Assembly: GCA_009760855.2 (NCBI GenBank)
Contig: WPIO01000105.1
Coordinates: 476,501-540,500 of the forward strand
Direction: 5' to 3'
Length of the DNA stretch: 64,000 nt
Source: Cristatella mucedo
Taxonomy: Eukaryota; Bryozoa; Phylactolaemata; Cristatellidae
The translations under genes and the position numbers were made by a program. Each line of letters starts with the position of its first letter. Position 1 is the first letter of the stretch. Below, one piece after another: positions 36,766 to 48,991 of the stretch. The notes beneath the pieces are model-generated. The model had not been told where the DNA came from, searched no databases, and saw nothing but the letters and a program-made list of their open reading frames with translations.

Positions 36766-36926
36766 ATAAATAAATAAATAAATAAATATAATTCATCTGT
36801 ATAGCGCCCCAAGAGAACCTAATCTCTATCCAGGCGCTTCACATATGCCTCGGGGCTCGAGCCAAGGACCTCAGTCAGACCTCGGTCGGGGCGAGCACCT
36901 TAATCGCTAGACCAAACCAGCTCGGC
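36766..36926 (-). mobile_element. SINE family 1, inverted copy
   Basis: Same element on the minus strand: head CCGAGCTGGTTTGGTCTAGC, B box, GTGAAGCGCCTGGATAGAGA tail and (TTTA)n at 36,766-36,787. It lies 0.3 kb from a direct-strand copy, giving an inverted pair. Confidence 0.87.
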
Positions 36927-38555
36927 GTTCGCCTGCACTTAGCTACCTAGACTTTCGTCGAAAGCGAATGCATGAAAGCCAGGTGCGCCGTGGACTCGAT
37001 GGGATCGCCCGAGCAGCCAGCAGCTAAGCCGACATTCCGAGCGCGATCGTGCAAGCTTTTTTTTTACATTATTCATTCACTTACTGCCGCCATTCTCTGC
37101 CGACTCGGTTCCTAGGCGCAGCGATGGTGGCATCTTCAGCACGTACACACGCTCGTCCGAAATCTCGCTGTGGGCATTCCGGCTTTTGCGTTAAAACGCA
37201 AAGGGCGGTGCTGCGGCTCGAACGGGTTCCAATCGCTTGACTGCGCTTAAAGCTTTGTTTACACTATCGAATTTTCTCCTTACCGACGCTGATTCGCCTT
37301 CTCGCTAGGTGTTTACACTAACGATTCAGGAAACATTGGTGGCCGACTTAGTCGCACCCACTTCCCCCCTGCTGCACTCTAACGAGTGTTTCGACGCATT
37401 CCACATTCAGACGCACGGCGTCGTCAGTGTGGAAGTAGATGAAGCCGTGGCTACAACGCATAAACATCTCATCTCTAGGCCCTTGCCCTGAACGCCAAGA
37501 TAGAACTGGAGCCTTCGAACGCCAGCCAGTGTCGTTTCGGTAGTGGGGTGTAGGCGAAGCACCGCGGAGTTTCGATTGGTTGGCTGGTACAACTAGGAGG
37601 CTTTGAGTAAAAGCAGCTTCTGCTTTGTGGCAGCCGGTCGATTCGGCTTCTCTCCCCATGGTGCGGTGACGTAGTGGCCCAAGCCAGAGATAAATCGGCG
37701 AGCGCAATCGGCGCCGATTTAGGAGGATATTTGATTTCGTACAAATAGCATTACTTGCATTCGCAGGCCAGGGGGGCTGAAGGGGTCAGCCGGCCTAGCA
37801 GTCGATATCGGACTAGGGGTGACCGGGCGCTAGTACGGACCGTGGATGATGGGGCGTGGCGGCTGGTAGGTAGTCAGTGGCAGCCAGTCTTCGCGCGGTA
37901 CGAATGGCTTACGCGAGCACATTCCGGCCTGGCTTAATCCTGAGCACGTCCGTGAAGGCATTTGCTGCTTGAATGCGTCCGCAGGTGGAGTGATGACGCA
38001 AATCGGCAGCGCTGGCGCAGACTAGTAGCAGCACTGTACGCAGCCGCATACCAACGCCGCGCCGGCGGCCGCTGTCGCCTGCTCACTCGCAGTAGACTCG
38101 CACTCTGACGATGGGGTCTGGCTCTTGGCCCGATTCTACCGGCCCCCCACCGCTGTCCCATTCTCGCTGTCCTGCCGGTCGTCGCTGAGGCTTGAAGCAG
38201 ATAGAACGCTACGAGCGAGCAGCCAGCCTCCCTCCGCCGCCCAGTAGTGCATGCGCCCGGGCCTCTGCAGCAAGCAAGCACGCGGAAGAGATAGCTAGGA
38301 GTGCATTGGTTTGGTTGCGATGGAGAAGCAACTGCACTGCTTGCCTTAAGCACTCTTCGGCCGAGGTGCATTTAGCCGCCACCTCTGCTGTGTGTGCGTG
38401 TGTGTGTGTGTTTGCGACGGCGTGTGTCCATGAGTGAGTGTGCCTGTGCGTGTGTGGGTGCAAGCGTGCCGGTACACTGGGCAGCCGTATGCAACTCCGC
38501 AACGCCACACGGACTAAGTCGGTGCTAAGCATGAGGGCTCTCTATTTCGCATCAG
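36927..38555. other. LATS intron 1, GC-rich patches, nothing recognised
   Basis: Contains a GT-rich run at 38,388-38,460 and the source copy (38,293-38,322) of a 30-bp segment repeated at 38,671. Open frames show no motif. Confidence 0.45.
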
Positions 38556-39275
38556 AGCGCCCAAGCGGCTTTCGGGTATGCACATGGTAGCCAACGGACT
38601 TAACCTCTTGCAACAAAGGGAAAGTGAGGGGCATAGCTGAGTCAGCAGTCGAGGAAGTGAGCAGCATTGCAGCTAGGAGTGCATTGGTTTGGTTGCGATG
38701 CGATATCTCAAGCAGCAGCTCAGGGTGGCTGGAAAGGATGTGCCCCAGTCGGCAGCAGGAGAGTAGATGTTGTTGCTTAAGAATTGCTCAAGTGAGCTAC
38801 GAAGTCTAGGATATGCAGAACGAAAACTTCTGTCGTCAACGGTCTTTAAATGCAGGGGCCGAGCAGCTAATTTATTGCCCGTTGAGAACTTGAGGGCGTC
38901 AAGAGGCTAAACCGGGTGCAACAGTGCAGCTAGGCATGGCGGCGTCAAGCCACGGCTGGCTCTGTGGGGCAGAATAGAAATTTCTCTCCGAATCCGGTGT
39001 TCTCCACCGGTAGCCGTCGCAGCTCCTTCAGCAAATCAGACATGTGGCTGAACTTTAGCGACTTGTTGATATGCCTCGCAGCCAAATTCATCACTAGCTG
39101 CAAAGGATTAGTGTTTTTTTTCGTTCGTTTTTTATCCCAGCCAAAAGTGAATTACAGTAGTCCAGACTAGACAGAATCTGGGAGCTAGTAAGATTTATAG
39201 TAAGCCGTTGTGGCAGAAGTCCCTAATCTGAGACAGGGATCGAACGTGACGGTTAGCTGTGGAGGCGGTCTGAGT
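38556..39275 (-). mobile_element. LINE family B, degraded copy with internal insertion
   Basis: Follows the 11.5 kb family B copy over about 0.7 kb on the minus strand, with frame breaks and a 30-bp insertion at 38,671-38,700 identical to nearby sequence at 38,293-38,322. Confidence 0.7.
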
Positions 39276-39370
39276 GTGTGTAGTCAGTGCGTGTGAAGAA
39301 GACATTGAGAGAGTCGGGGAGATAGGCGCCGAGAGGGCGAAGGAGAGATGGGGAGAGAGAAAGCGAGAGC

Positions 39371-39470
<100 letters not shown>

Positions 39471-39473
39471 TAA

Positions 39474-39818
39474 CAGAAAGATTTTTCCTGCTTTAGCTAG
39501 CTCCATCTATGTATACAGCGTCGATGCATATATATATATATATGCATATATATATATGCATATATATATATGCATATATATATGCATATATATGTATACA
39601 GCGTATATATGCATATATATATACATATATATGCATATATATATGTATACATATATATATGCATATATATGTATACAGCGTCGATGCATATATATATATA
39701 TGCATATATATATATGCATATATATATATGCATATATATATATATATGCATCGACGCTGTATACATAGATGGAGCTAGCTAAAGCAGGAAAAATCTTTCT
39801 GCATATATATATATATCG

Positions 39819-39854
<36 letters not shown>

Positions 39855-39876
39855 CGATATCGATACATATCGTCGA

Positions 39877-39918
<42 letters not shown>

Positions 39919-39960
39919 TCGACGCTGTATACATAGATGGAGCTAGCTAAAGCAGGGGAA
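39474..39960. repeat. AT-rich hairpin block with three arms
   Basis: The left arm at 39,474-39,545 (CAGAAAGATTTTTCCTGCTT, TAGCTAGCTCCATCTATG, TATACAGCGTCGATGC) is repeated inverted at 39,730-39,801. The inner 50 bp recur in the inverted orientation again at 39,906-39,956. Between them are (TA)n, TATATGCA, GTATACAGCG and a second palindrome centred near 39,835 (CGATCATATA / TATATGATCG). Confidence 0.92.
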
Positions 39961-39976
39961 AAATATATATATATAT

Positions 39977-39994
39977 GTGTGTGTGTGTGCGTGC

Positions 39995-40044
<50 letters not shown>
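39977..40044. repeat. (GT)n microsatellite
   Basis: GT run with two GTGC interruptions, following the hairpin block. Confidence 0.97.
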
Positions 40045-41032
<988 letters not shown>

Positions 41033-41259
41033 CAAACGAGGCCGAATATGGGAGCCCGGCGGCGCTCCACCGGGCTGCGGCCGCTTCGCTTTCCGGCGAC
41101 TCGTCGCCTAATAAGCAGCGGCGGCCGCTGCGGAATCGGCGGCGTCGCGTCGGGAGAAGGTCGCGGGCGGGCGGCCAACGCGCGAAGCGCGTCGATTCGG
41201 CAGAAGAAGCGCGCCGATAGCAATGTGACGGCGCGGATGCCTGCTAAAGGCTGTCCTCT

Positions 41260-41361
41260 GTTGGCTACCGAATGCGTACCGAAAGCCGCTTAGGCTGTGA
41301 GTGCGCTATACAAAACTCTCCTCCGTAACACCCACTTGGTCTTAATGACTTTGTGGAGTTG
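41260..41361 (+). mobile_element. LINE family B, 3' end fragment
   Basis: Near-identical to positions 1-85: CGAATGCGTACCGAAAGCCG, GTGAGTGCGCTATACAAAAC, TGACTTTGTGGAGTTG; the pentanucleotide tail is missing. Confidence 0.75.
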
Positions 41362-41904
41362 GATTTCGCGTGCGCTCACGTATTTACGCACCCCTGGAAT
41401 ATTCACCGACTTCCAGCCAAAGTATAGTTTAGGAAGACCCACTGAGCGAGCAATTTGAAACCGACACCTACTAGTTCGTCTAAAGCAGGGTGAACTAGTA
41501 GTTTTCACTCTCCGCGACGGGGAGCAGCGGAGACAATTCGTCCTAAGCGATTAGCAGCAGATCCGGAATCTGACTCCTCTTAGAAATGCCAGCGATAGGT
41601 GATGAGCGCACGAGGCAGGGCGCCGCCGCGTTGAAGCGCAGAAGCGCAGCCCTGCCGGTCTCTGAGGCGGGTCGGGTGCTCGCGCCGGCCACCGGAAGCA
41701 GTATTGCCCACTCAACCGAATGCAATGAGAGCACAGCAAGCCGTGAGGCTGCCGAGGCAGGCTACCGGCGGTGCGAGTGGGCTTGCGGTATGTGAACGGA
41801 CAACGAGAGTGCTAACGCGCGTCGGCTGCATTGTCCAACAATTCTAGCAGCGCCGTCCACCATTCAATGTCCGCCCGGAAAATGCTATAATAGTTCGTTT
41901 TTTT

Positions 41905-42564
41905 TCATAAAGCGCCCTCAGGAAACTTAATCTCCTTCTAGGATCTTTACAGATGCTGCATAGGAAGCATGATCGAATAGGTTGCGGTGGTATGCTCAAT
42001 GTCAACAAACATAACGTGGTTAGAGGTGACATGTACTAGGTCAGCATGCAGAGATGGTTAGTGACGGCATGCACGGTGTCAGCACGCATAAGCACAGAAA
42101 GGACGAATCGCACGAAAACACCTAGTAAATGCTGTGATAAATAGATACGTTTTTAGCTTCTTCTTGAATTTGGTCAAGTCAGGGGATGTCGCGATGCCAG
42201 TCGGAAGTGAGTTCCACGCTTTGAGAACATATGCACTAAAGGCAGGGTCACCAAAAGATTTGAGGTTCGTACGAGATGATGCTAAACGATTTGATTCAGA
42301 AAAGCAGGTGGTGCGATGCTTAGCCTGGTGGGGAACTAGATCTGGTAGGTAGGCTGGAGCCAAAGAATGAAGGGACCTGAAAGTGAGTGACAGCACCTTG
42401 AAGTCGATTCGCTGCTTGACTGGGAGCCGGTGCAGGTCGGCGAGAAGTGGTGTGACGTGGCAGCTGCGAAGCTCACGACAGCCGAGCCAAGCTGCAGAGT
42501 TTTGCACCAGCTGTAAGCACCCGATTGCACAGGCCGGTAGACCAGCAAGCAGTGAGCCACAGAC
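41905..42564 (-). mobile_element. LINE family A, 3' fragment with partial ORF
   Basis: Minus frame with SLLAGLPACAIGCLQLVQNS, LPVKQRIDFKVLSLTFRSLH, FSAYVLKAWNSLP and KTYLFITAF, then the A-family 3'UTR and end (TTAAGTTTCCTGAGGGCGCT); the ATT tail is replaced by A/T sequence. Confidence 0.82.
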
Positions 42565-43815
42565 GCATATAGGGCAATGCTGTGACCGGCTGCATCGTTG
42601 TCTTAAGCAATCAAAGTAAGACAAAATCAGACCCTCGTTAGCTCGCTATCAAATAAAAACTTCTGAAGAACAGCAGTATCGACAGTACTGGTACTTTTAC
42701 AGAATTCGGAAACGCTGACACCTATGTCGCCTTTCCCTCCGTTTTCGCGAAAATTCGTGGGTGTGCCGACTTCCTGTTGCGTTCGCACTGTCGGCCGTGT
42801 GTGAGTGCGCGTGGCGTGCGTTCGCAAACGTGCATGCCTTGCTTGCGAACGGAAGGTGATCGCGCACAGAGGGCTTGTGGGTGAAGGACCTGGCCTTAGA
42901 CGAGCAACTCTTCCTCACTGCAGTCAATGCATTGGCCCAGAACAGAACTGTACAGAGTTTAGCCGAGGCAAGATCGTGCCGCATCCGACAGCTCAGGGAG
43001 CCGAAAGTAAAAGCGTGGGACAGCATCGAACTCTGTTGGCCTGGTCCGCTCTTTAGCGCCCCGTCTCCTCGTGGAACAATGTTTTTCACAATGAACGGCT
43101 CGGAACCACGAGAGCCGTTCGTGCGAGGAGAGTCGTCTGCAAGAGGCTCTCCACAGCGAAGTTACGATTCATAGGGCGTAACCGCAAACTTCCAAACGCA
43201 TCCGCGAGCTCGCTTCATGTCCTTCACGACCTTCTGCCGGACGGGGACCTTCTGCTGCTTCGGAATCGCATCGCCGACGTGTAGCAGTGCAGCTCGCCTC
43301 GCTCCTGCAGCGCTCCGACCAGCGCACCGCCCACCAAAGCGGCGGTCTCTGGCAAACTCGGCGGAAGCGCCGGTGCGAAACCCGGCCGACGGTGCACGCC
43401 CACGCCGCCGCCGCGTTGGGGGCCGCCCGTCTCGCCAATGCGCTGACGCATGAGACAAGCACCCCTTCTCTCGGCACCGGAGTGCTCGCGCGAGCTTCCG
43501 CCGGCGACGGCGGTCGACTTCTGCGTACGGTCGTGGCGCTGGGCGTGCGTTGTTTGCAAGAAGGGTCATTCGCAGTGGCCCCAGAAATGCCCGCTGTACT
43601 CCGATCGCACGCGAGAGCATCGTCTTCGCCCAGTTCGGCACGAAAAAAGAGCCAGCGCCGACCCACGGAAAGCACTGGGGGCTCGCGTTCTGCTCGGCGA
43701 CGGGCGAGTGTGTCTCGCTCTCGTGAAAAGTCGGTCCGCCGGGGTGCCTCGCACCGGCAGCGGAGCTGCACAGTAAGGAGCGGTGAAGCAACAGAGCTGA
43801 GTAGTGAGTCGTGTG
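42565..43815. other. LATS intron 1, GC-rich, nothing recognised
   Basis: 43.2-43.8 kb is CpG-rich with overlapping long frames on both strands and no domain; tested for a LATS UBA exon and none seen. Confidence 0.4.
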
Positions 43816-44153
43816 AGGAGGAGGAGGAGAAGGAGGAGTAGGAGGAGGAGGAGAAGGAGGAAGAGAAGGAGGAGGAGGAGGAGGAGGAGGAGGAGGAGGA
43901 GGAGGAGGAGGAGGAGGAGGAGGAGGAGGAGGAAGAGGAGGAGGAGGAGGAGGAGGAGGAGGAGGAGAGGAGGAGGAGGAGGAGAGGAGGAGGAGGAGGA
44001 GGAGAAGGAGGGGAGGAGGAGGAGGAGGAGGAGGAGGAGAAGAGGAGGAGGAGGAGGAGGAGGAGGAGGAGGAGGAGGAAGAGGAGGAGGAGAAGGAGGA
44101 GGAGGAGGAGGAGGAGGAGGAGGAGTAGGAGGAGGAGGAGGAGGAGGAGGAGA
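43816..44153. repeat. (GGA)n triplet array, about 340 bp
   Basis: Purine-only strand with GAA and GTA interruptions; gives spurious polyserine, polyproline and polyleucine frames. Confidence 0.97.
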
Positions 44154-44826
44154 ATGACTGGTGACGAGGCGCCGCACTAGTCTCGCCGCTTCCCAACAAC
44201 CGAGATTGGTGAGGTCAGTATGTGAAGACAGGTGAGCCGAGCATGCTGGAGGTTCGACACGAGTTTAAAGCTTTAAGGACTCACGAACGTCCCGCGTTCG
44301 TGAATAACGCTGGCCGCATCGACGGCTCTCCTGCGTCGGTCGCGGCGTGCCCGTCGGGCTAGTGGCAGGGGCCGCAGTCGACCCAGCGAACGCAGTGCGT
44401 CAGTGTCCATTAGTGTCGGCTAGGCTATTAACCGCTCGTGACGTGCTGCGGTAGGTAGCCGGAGCGTGCTTCGCCGCCGCCGCCGCGAAGCTGCGAAGCT
44501 TCAGGCGGCGCTCGGCCCCACGGCGAAAAGAGCCAGCGTGAAAAGGGGCGCGGTAAAAGGGCCTGACAGAGGTGCCTGATAGAGAGGCGGCAAAGCGTAC
44601 TGTCTCCATACTTTCATCTGCGAATTGACGCAAAGTGGGCAGCTGCAGGGTGCGACACGCTCAGTTAAGGTCGCGTCAGCTGGTGATTTCAGGGTTGAGA
44701 GTAAAAAGAGCAAGTGAGCCTGAGAGCTCGTGTTAGATTGACAGACTGTAGAGAGAAGTAGATTGGAGTGAGTGAGGAGCAGGCTGGCGAGCGAATGGGG
44801 GGGGGGGAGAGAGAGAGAGATCGCGT
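44154..44826. other. LATS intron 1, nothing recognised
   Basis: Non-coding, partly GC-rich. Confidence 0.45.
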
Positions 44827-45650
44827 AGACAGACCAGACAAGAAAAGACAGACAAGACAAGACAGACAAGACAGACAAGACAGACAAGACAGACAAGACA
44901 GACAAGACAGACAAGACAGACAAGACAGACAAGACAGACAAGACAGACAAGACAGACAAGACAGACAAGACAGACAAGACAGACAAGACAGACAAGACAA
45001 GACAGACAAGACAGACAGACAAGACAGACAGACAAGACAGACAAGACAGACAAGACAGACAAGACAGACAAGACAGACAAGACAGACAAGACAGACAAGA
45101 CAGACAAGACAGACAAGACAGACAAGACAGACAAGACAGACAAGACAGACAAGACAGACAAGACAGACAAGACAGACAAGACAGACAAGACAGACAAGAC
45201 AGACAAGACAGACAAGACAGACAGACAAGACAGACAAGACAGACAAGACAGACAAGACAGACAAGACAGACAGACAAGACAGACAGACAAAACAAGACAA
45301 GACAGACAAGACAGACAAGACAGACAAGACAGACAAGACAGACAAGACAGACAAAACACAAGACAGACAAGACAGAAAGACAGACAAGACAGACAAGACA
45401 AGACAGACAAGACAGACAAGACAGACAAGACAGACAAGACAGACAAGACAGACAAGACAGACAAGACAGACAAGACAGACAAGACAGACAGACAAGACAG
45501 ACAAGACAGACAAGACAGACAAGACAGACAAGACAGACAAAGACCAGACAAGATAGACAAAGACCAGACAGATCAGACAGATCAGACAGATCAGACAGAC
45601 ATACAGGCAGACAGACAGACATAAAGGCAGACAGACATATAGATCGATAG
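44827..45650. repeat. 9-bp minisatellite, unit GACAGACAA
   Basis: About 0.8 kb of GACAGACAA units with 4-5 bp insertions (GACA, GACAA) that shift the register, degrading to GATCA and GACATA variants at the right end. Both strands are open for long stretches because 9 is a multiple of 3. Confidence 0.97.
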
Positions 45651-46622
45651 ATAGAGGGGTGGTTTAGTCGCTGTACTGATTAAAAACAGCTAAGAGCATA
45701 TATCCGGACTGGATGGCCATCTGCCGGGCATGGCTGTGTGCAAGGTCAACGTGGATTGAGGCGAGCGCCAGCCTTACCTGTATACGAAAAAACTCTAGGT
45801 GAAAACAGCTTGGGGCGATTCCATGTTCACTCTGCATTCAAGTCCTTCAGCCCGACTGCTGCTTAGTTGGCTTAAGAGCACTGTTTGGTGCCACACACCT
45901 CGCTTAGGCTCGAACCTTCGGCGAAGGGAGGATTAGGCGGCAGATTCGCCGTGGGTAAGACCGCTTCGGAAGCCCACCGCCGAGGAAGATCCCACCGAGG
46001 AAGATCCCACCGATCATTATCGCTTCCTCGCCCTAAGCGCCTCAAAACAAGCCTCTCGAACCTGTGAATTTGAGGCAGCAGCCGTATATTTATGACTAAA
46101 ATTTCGGCCACGGAGAGGATTCGAACCTAGTCCCAGGGAGTTCGGAGCAGACCGTGAGCAACAGCCTGAACTGTCTCCCGTAATTGATGAGGGCAGCCGC
46201 ATTGCGGCGTTAGGTAGATCACAGCGATTGTGCAGTGCCGGGCACGCTGCCGCCGCCGCCGCCGGGATCGAGGTGAGTCGCTCGCGATTGGACAAGCGCC
46301 GCAGAGCTCGTCGGCCGATCCGCAAAGCCCAGCGGACACGCACCCTCCCAATCAGCGCCCATCGCTGCAGGCGGCCATTAGCGCACAGCCCGGCGGCGCT
46401 CAGAAATTGCGGCAGACGCTCGGCCGAAAAACCTGCTGCCAAGTCACCGACGACCGCACAGCGGCAATCTCCAGTCGCGTCGAACGTCGAGCTATCGCAG
46501 CTCGCTTGGCACGCCTGGCACGTGGCCGCCGTGGGCGCCGCCGCCACCCCTCCCGGGCAAAAGTTCCTGGCGATGAGACCGGTGCAGTATACTGCGGCAG
46601 GTAAGAGAAAGGTGGGGAAGCT
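45651..46622. other. LATS intron 1 near exon 1; GC-rich, nothing recognised
   Basis: Open in the exon 1 frame after the donor, but only by composition; a short 16-17 bp duplication (GAGGAAGATCCCACC) lies near 45,980-46,012. Confidence 0.45.
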
Positions 46623-46935
46623 GTAATGTATCTGCGTCTGCAGCCCCCCACGCAGCCGCAAGGACCAAGTGGGTGGCACGCTTTCGAGGTCCCTATAGCG
46701 CACTATAAGCCTTTCGGTGCACATGCGGCAGCCAACGGGCTCGATCTCGCGAAACAAACAGAAAGCGAGAAGCCAGGCTGAATGAGTCGAGAGAGGCAGT
46801 CGTCGAGGAAGTGACGCAGTGAAGCGGCGGCTCGGCAAGGCTGGAGAGGGTATGCATGCCTCTGCAGTCGGCAGCAGGAGAGGAGACGTCGTGGCGCAGG
46901 AATTGCGGAAGTGGGTTCCATATGCAGAGCAAAAG
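46623..46935 (-). mobile_element. LINE family B, 3' end just inside LATS intron 1
   Basis: On the minus strand it runs from about 46,935 (GGAACCCACTTCCGCAATTC) to the tail-like ATACATTAC at 46,623-46,632, matching family B at 11.5 kb. It lies 50 bp downstream of the LATS exon 1 donor. Confidence 0.7.
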
Positions 46936-46988
46936 CGTCCGGCGAGGCGCCTCCGCGGCGCGACGAAAAGACGGCCGCGTGGCTTTAC

Positions 46989-47175
46989 CTGCTGAGCTAG
47001 AACCGCACCGGGGGCTCGGTCGGCTGCGTCGCGTCCAGCGGCGACAGAGAACGCGTCGAGCTGACGGCGAATCTCCGCCATCGCCTCCTTGTTGTAGCCG
47101 GTCCTACCGCCGCCGCCGCCGCCACTGCCGGCAGCTCCTCCTGCACCGCCGCCTCCGTCTGGCTTCGTATGCGCA

Positions 47176-47213
<38 letters not shown>

Positions 47214-47327
47214 CAGCTCGGCATCGGCCTTACTTTTACGCAAATGGCTCAGATTGTTGCGTATATTCTCGAGCATCTGCCTCTTCCTTTCCGGCAGCAG
47301 CACGGGACGCCGGCTGTCGCGTTGCAT
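46989..47327 (-). CDS. lats: LATS/Warts kinase, N-terminal coding exon
   Basis: First recognisable coding exon of a LATS1/2 (Drosophila Warts) homologue, the Hippo-pathway NDR kinase that phosphorylates YAP/Yorkie. The frame from the ATG at 47,327 gives 113 residues. Residues 16-31 read RQMLENIRNNLSHLRK, matching the conserved N-terminal RQML-EIR-SL motif of LATS1; residues 78-90 read YNKEAMAEIRRQL, matching the second N-terminal helix motif (KALQEIRNSL in LATS1, EALESIKQDL in Warts). Between them lie an 11-residue alanine run and a glycine-rich linker. The exon ends at a consensus donor, CAG|GTAAAG, in phase 0 at 46,989. The frame stays open upstream to 47,435 and a good acceptor (TTTCCCTAG) lies just before 47,377, so a 5' exon may precede it; the ATG sits about 15 residues before the motif, as in vertebrates. 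Motifs are seen; the role is family knowledge. Confidence 0.85.
47179..47213. repeat. GCC triplet run coding alanine in LATS exon 1
   Basis: Eleven or so uninterrupted GCC codons on the minus strand, giving the alanine tract at residues 39-49. Confidence 0.93.
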
Positions 47328-47529
47328 GTCGGACAGGTCTACACGACGGGCTGCAGCGCTAGTAACAGAAGGCGGCCCTAGGGAAAGACGTCGCCGGCCG
47401 CTGGCGATCGCCGCCAGCCGCTCGCGATGACCCCACTAGCCGCAGGGTTCGGGCCGCAAGACCCACAGGCCAAGAGTCCAAGCAAGGGGCCTGGCAAGCA
47501 AGGCGCAGCGCGCGAGAGTAAATGTAGGG

Positions 47530-47700
<171 letters not shown>

Positions 47701-48092
47701 AGAGAGAGAGAGAGAGAGACAGAGGAAGACAGAGGGAGAGAGAGGAGGGATAAAGAAGGGATGGAGGGAGATAGAGGTGAAGATAGAAAGGAGTGTGTGA
47801 AGAAGAGAGAGTCGCAGTAAACGCGGTGCGCCGAGAGTAGCCGAGCGTTTGGTAATACCCAAAGTCTAGCGGGCGGTTCGACGCGTCCTCGGCTACGGCT
47901 GACAGGCGCGGCGGAGCAGCGCCGTGCTGGAGCACGCTCGCCGAGGCGTCCCGCACCCTGGGCTCTCCCATCCCCTCGAGCCGGTGCACGACGCCGTTGC
48001 AGGCAATTGTGTCGAGCAGGCGTCATCACGCGCGCTAGAGATACAGATGGATAGATGTATATACAGATAGGCAGGCATAGAGCGAGCGAGCG

Positions 48093-48101
<9 letters not shown>

Positions 48102-48159
<58 letters not shown>
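48102..48159. repeat. (GA)n microsatellite
   Basis: About 29 dinucleotides. Confidence 0.97.
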
Positions 48160-48160
<1 letters not shown>

Positions 48161-48862
48161 GAAGCAGTTGCCCTGAGCCCGTGAAATCCAGCTGACCCTC
48201 CACGAGCGGCGCCGCAATAGCGGACCCTGGCGAGTCCGCGCCCCACCCAAAGGCCGGCGCCCCGGCGGTCGGCCGCCGGGGCGCCGACGTACGGCGCGCG
48301 CAAGACCCGCGTCTCTGCGCAAGTCCTTTCCCCTAGACAGTGGATCGCCGCCTCGAGTGCACAGCGTTTCGGCTTACCGGCGGATGACTGACACTCTCCG
48401 GGCGGCGAAAGCGCCGCGACGGCGCTCGGCACGAGAGCTTCCCAACCGCCTGGCGCGCGCTCTGTAACCCCTGCCTCCCGCGGGCCGGGTGGAGAGCGGT
48501 GCGTGCCATTTGAATTGTGGGAAATACCTGAGGTTAAAGACCGCAGGCGCGCGTGTGCCGCAAATTAAGGCTGCCGCTGACGGATGCGCCGCCGCTGCGC
48601 GAGGCCGGGCGGCCGGGCAGGCGTCCGGACGCGCACCCCGCCCCTCCCCCCGACGACGCCGCGCTCGTCGCCGAGCGTGGTTAGTGAGCGGGGCGACTGC
48701 GGACATGGCTGGTGGGGGCTGGTGGGGGAGGGGCGCGGCGGCGGTGGATGCGCTGCGTTCTGACTAGCGATCTAGCACCACCCCTCGACCCCCCACCCCA
48801 GTGGCTTCTGCGCCTCCCACCCGCCTCGTCGGCCCCCCCAGCCTCGTCCCGAAACGCCTCGG

Positions 48863-48950
48863 CAGCGGCGGCGGCGGCGACGGTGGCGGCGGCGGCGGCG
48901 GCGACGGCGGCGGCGGCGGCGGCGACGGCGGCGGCGGCGGCGGCGGCGAT

Positions 48951-48990
<40 letters not shown>

Positions 48991-48991
48991 G
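48863..48991. repeat. GGC/GAC triplet array
   Basis: GGC units with GAC and GAT interruptions that become regular GGCGAC hexamers at the right end. Confidence 0.93.

Noticed and set aside
35074-36926. tRNA genes (A and B boxes, cloverleaf-like heads)
   Set aside because: Each is followed by the same LINE-like tail and flanked by AT-rich ends or a target duplication, so they are SINEs.
43450-43776. C-x2-C, H and C residues resembling a zinc knuckle
   Set aside because: Spacing does not fit CX2CX4HX4C and no gag or nucleic-acid-binding context is present.
43162-44199. 345-codon minus frame with polyserine/polyproline, possible LATS linker exon
   Set aside because: The low-complexity part is the GGA array; the remainder has no PPxY, UBA or other LATS motif and overlaps open frames on the other strand.
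44501-45622. 373-codon minus frame of repeated S/V/L/C
   Set aside because: Encoded entirely by the 9-bp minisatellite; open in all frames for the same reason.
46017-46988. Continuation of the exon 1 frame for over 300 codons past 46,989
   Set aside because: A consensus donor ends the exon; the downstream frame runs through a LINE B fragment and shows no LATS similarity.
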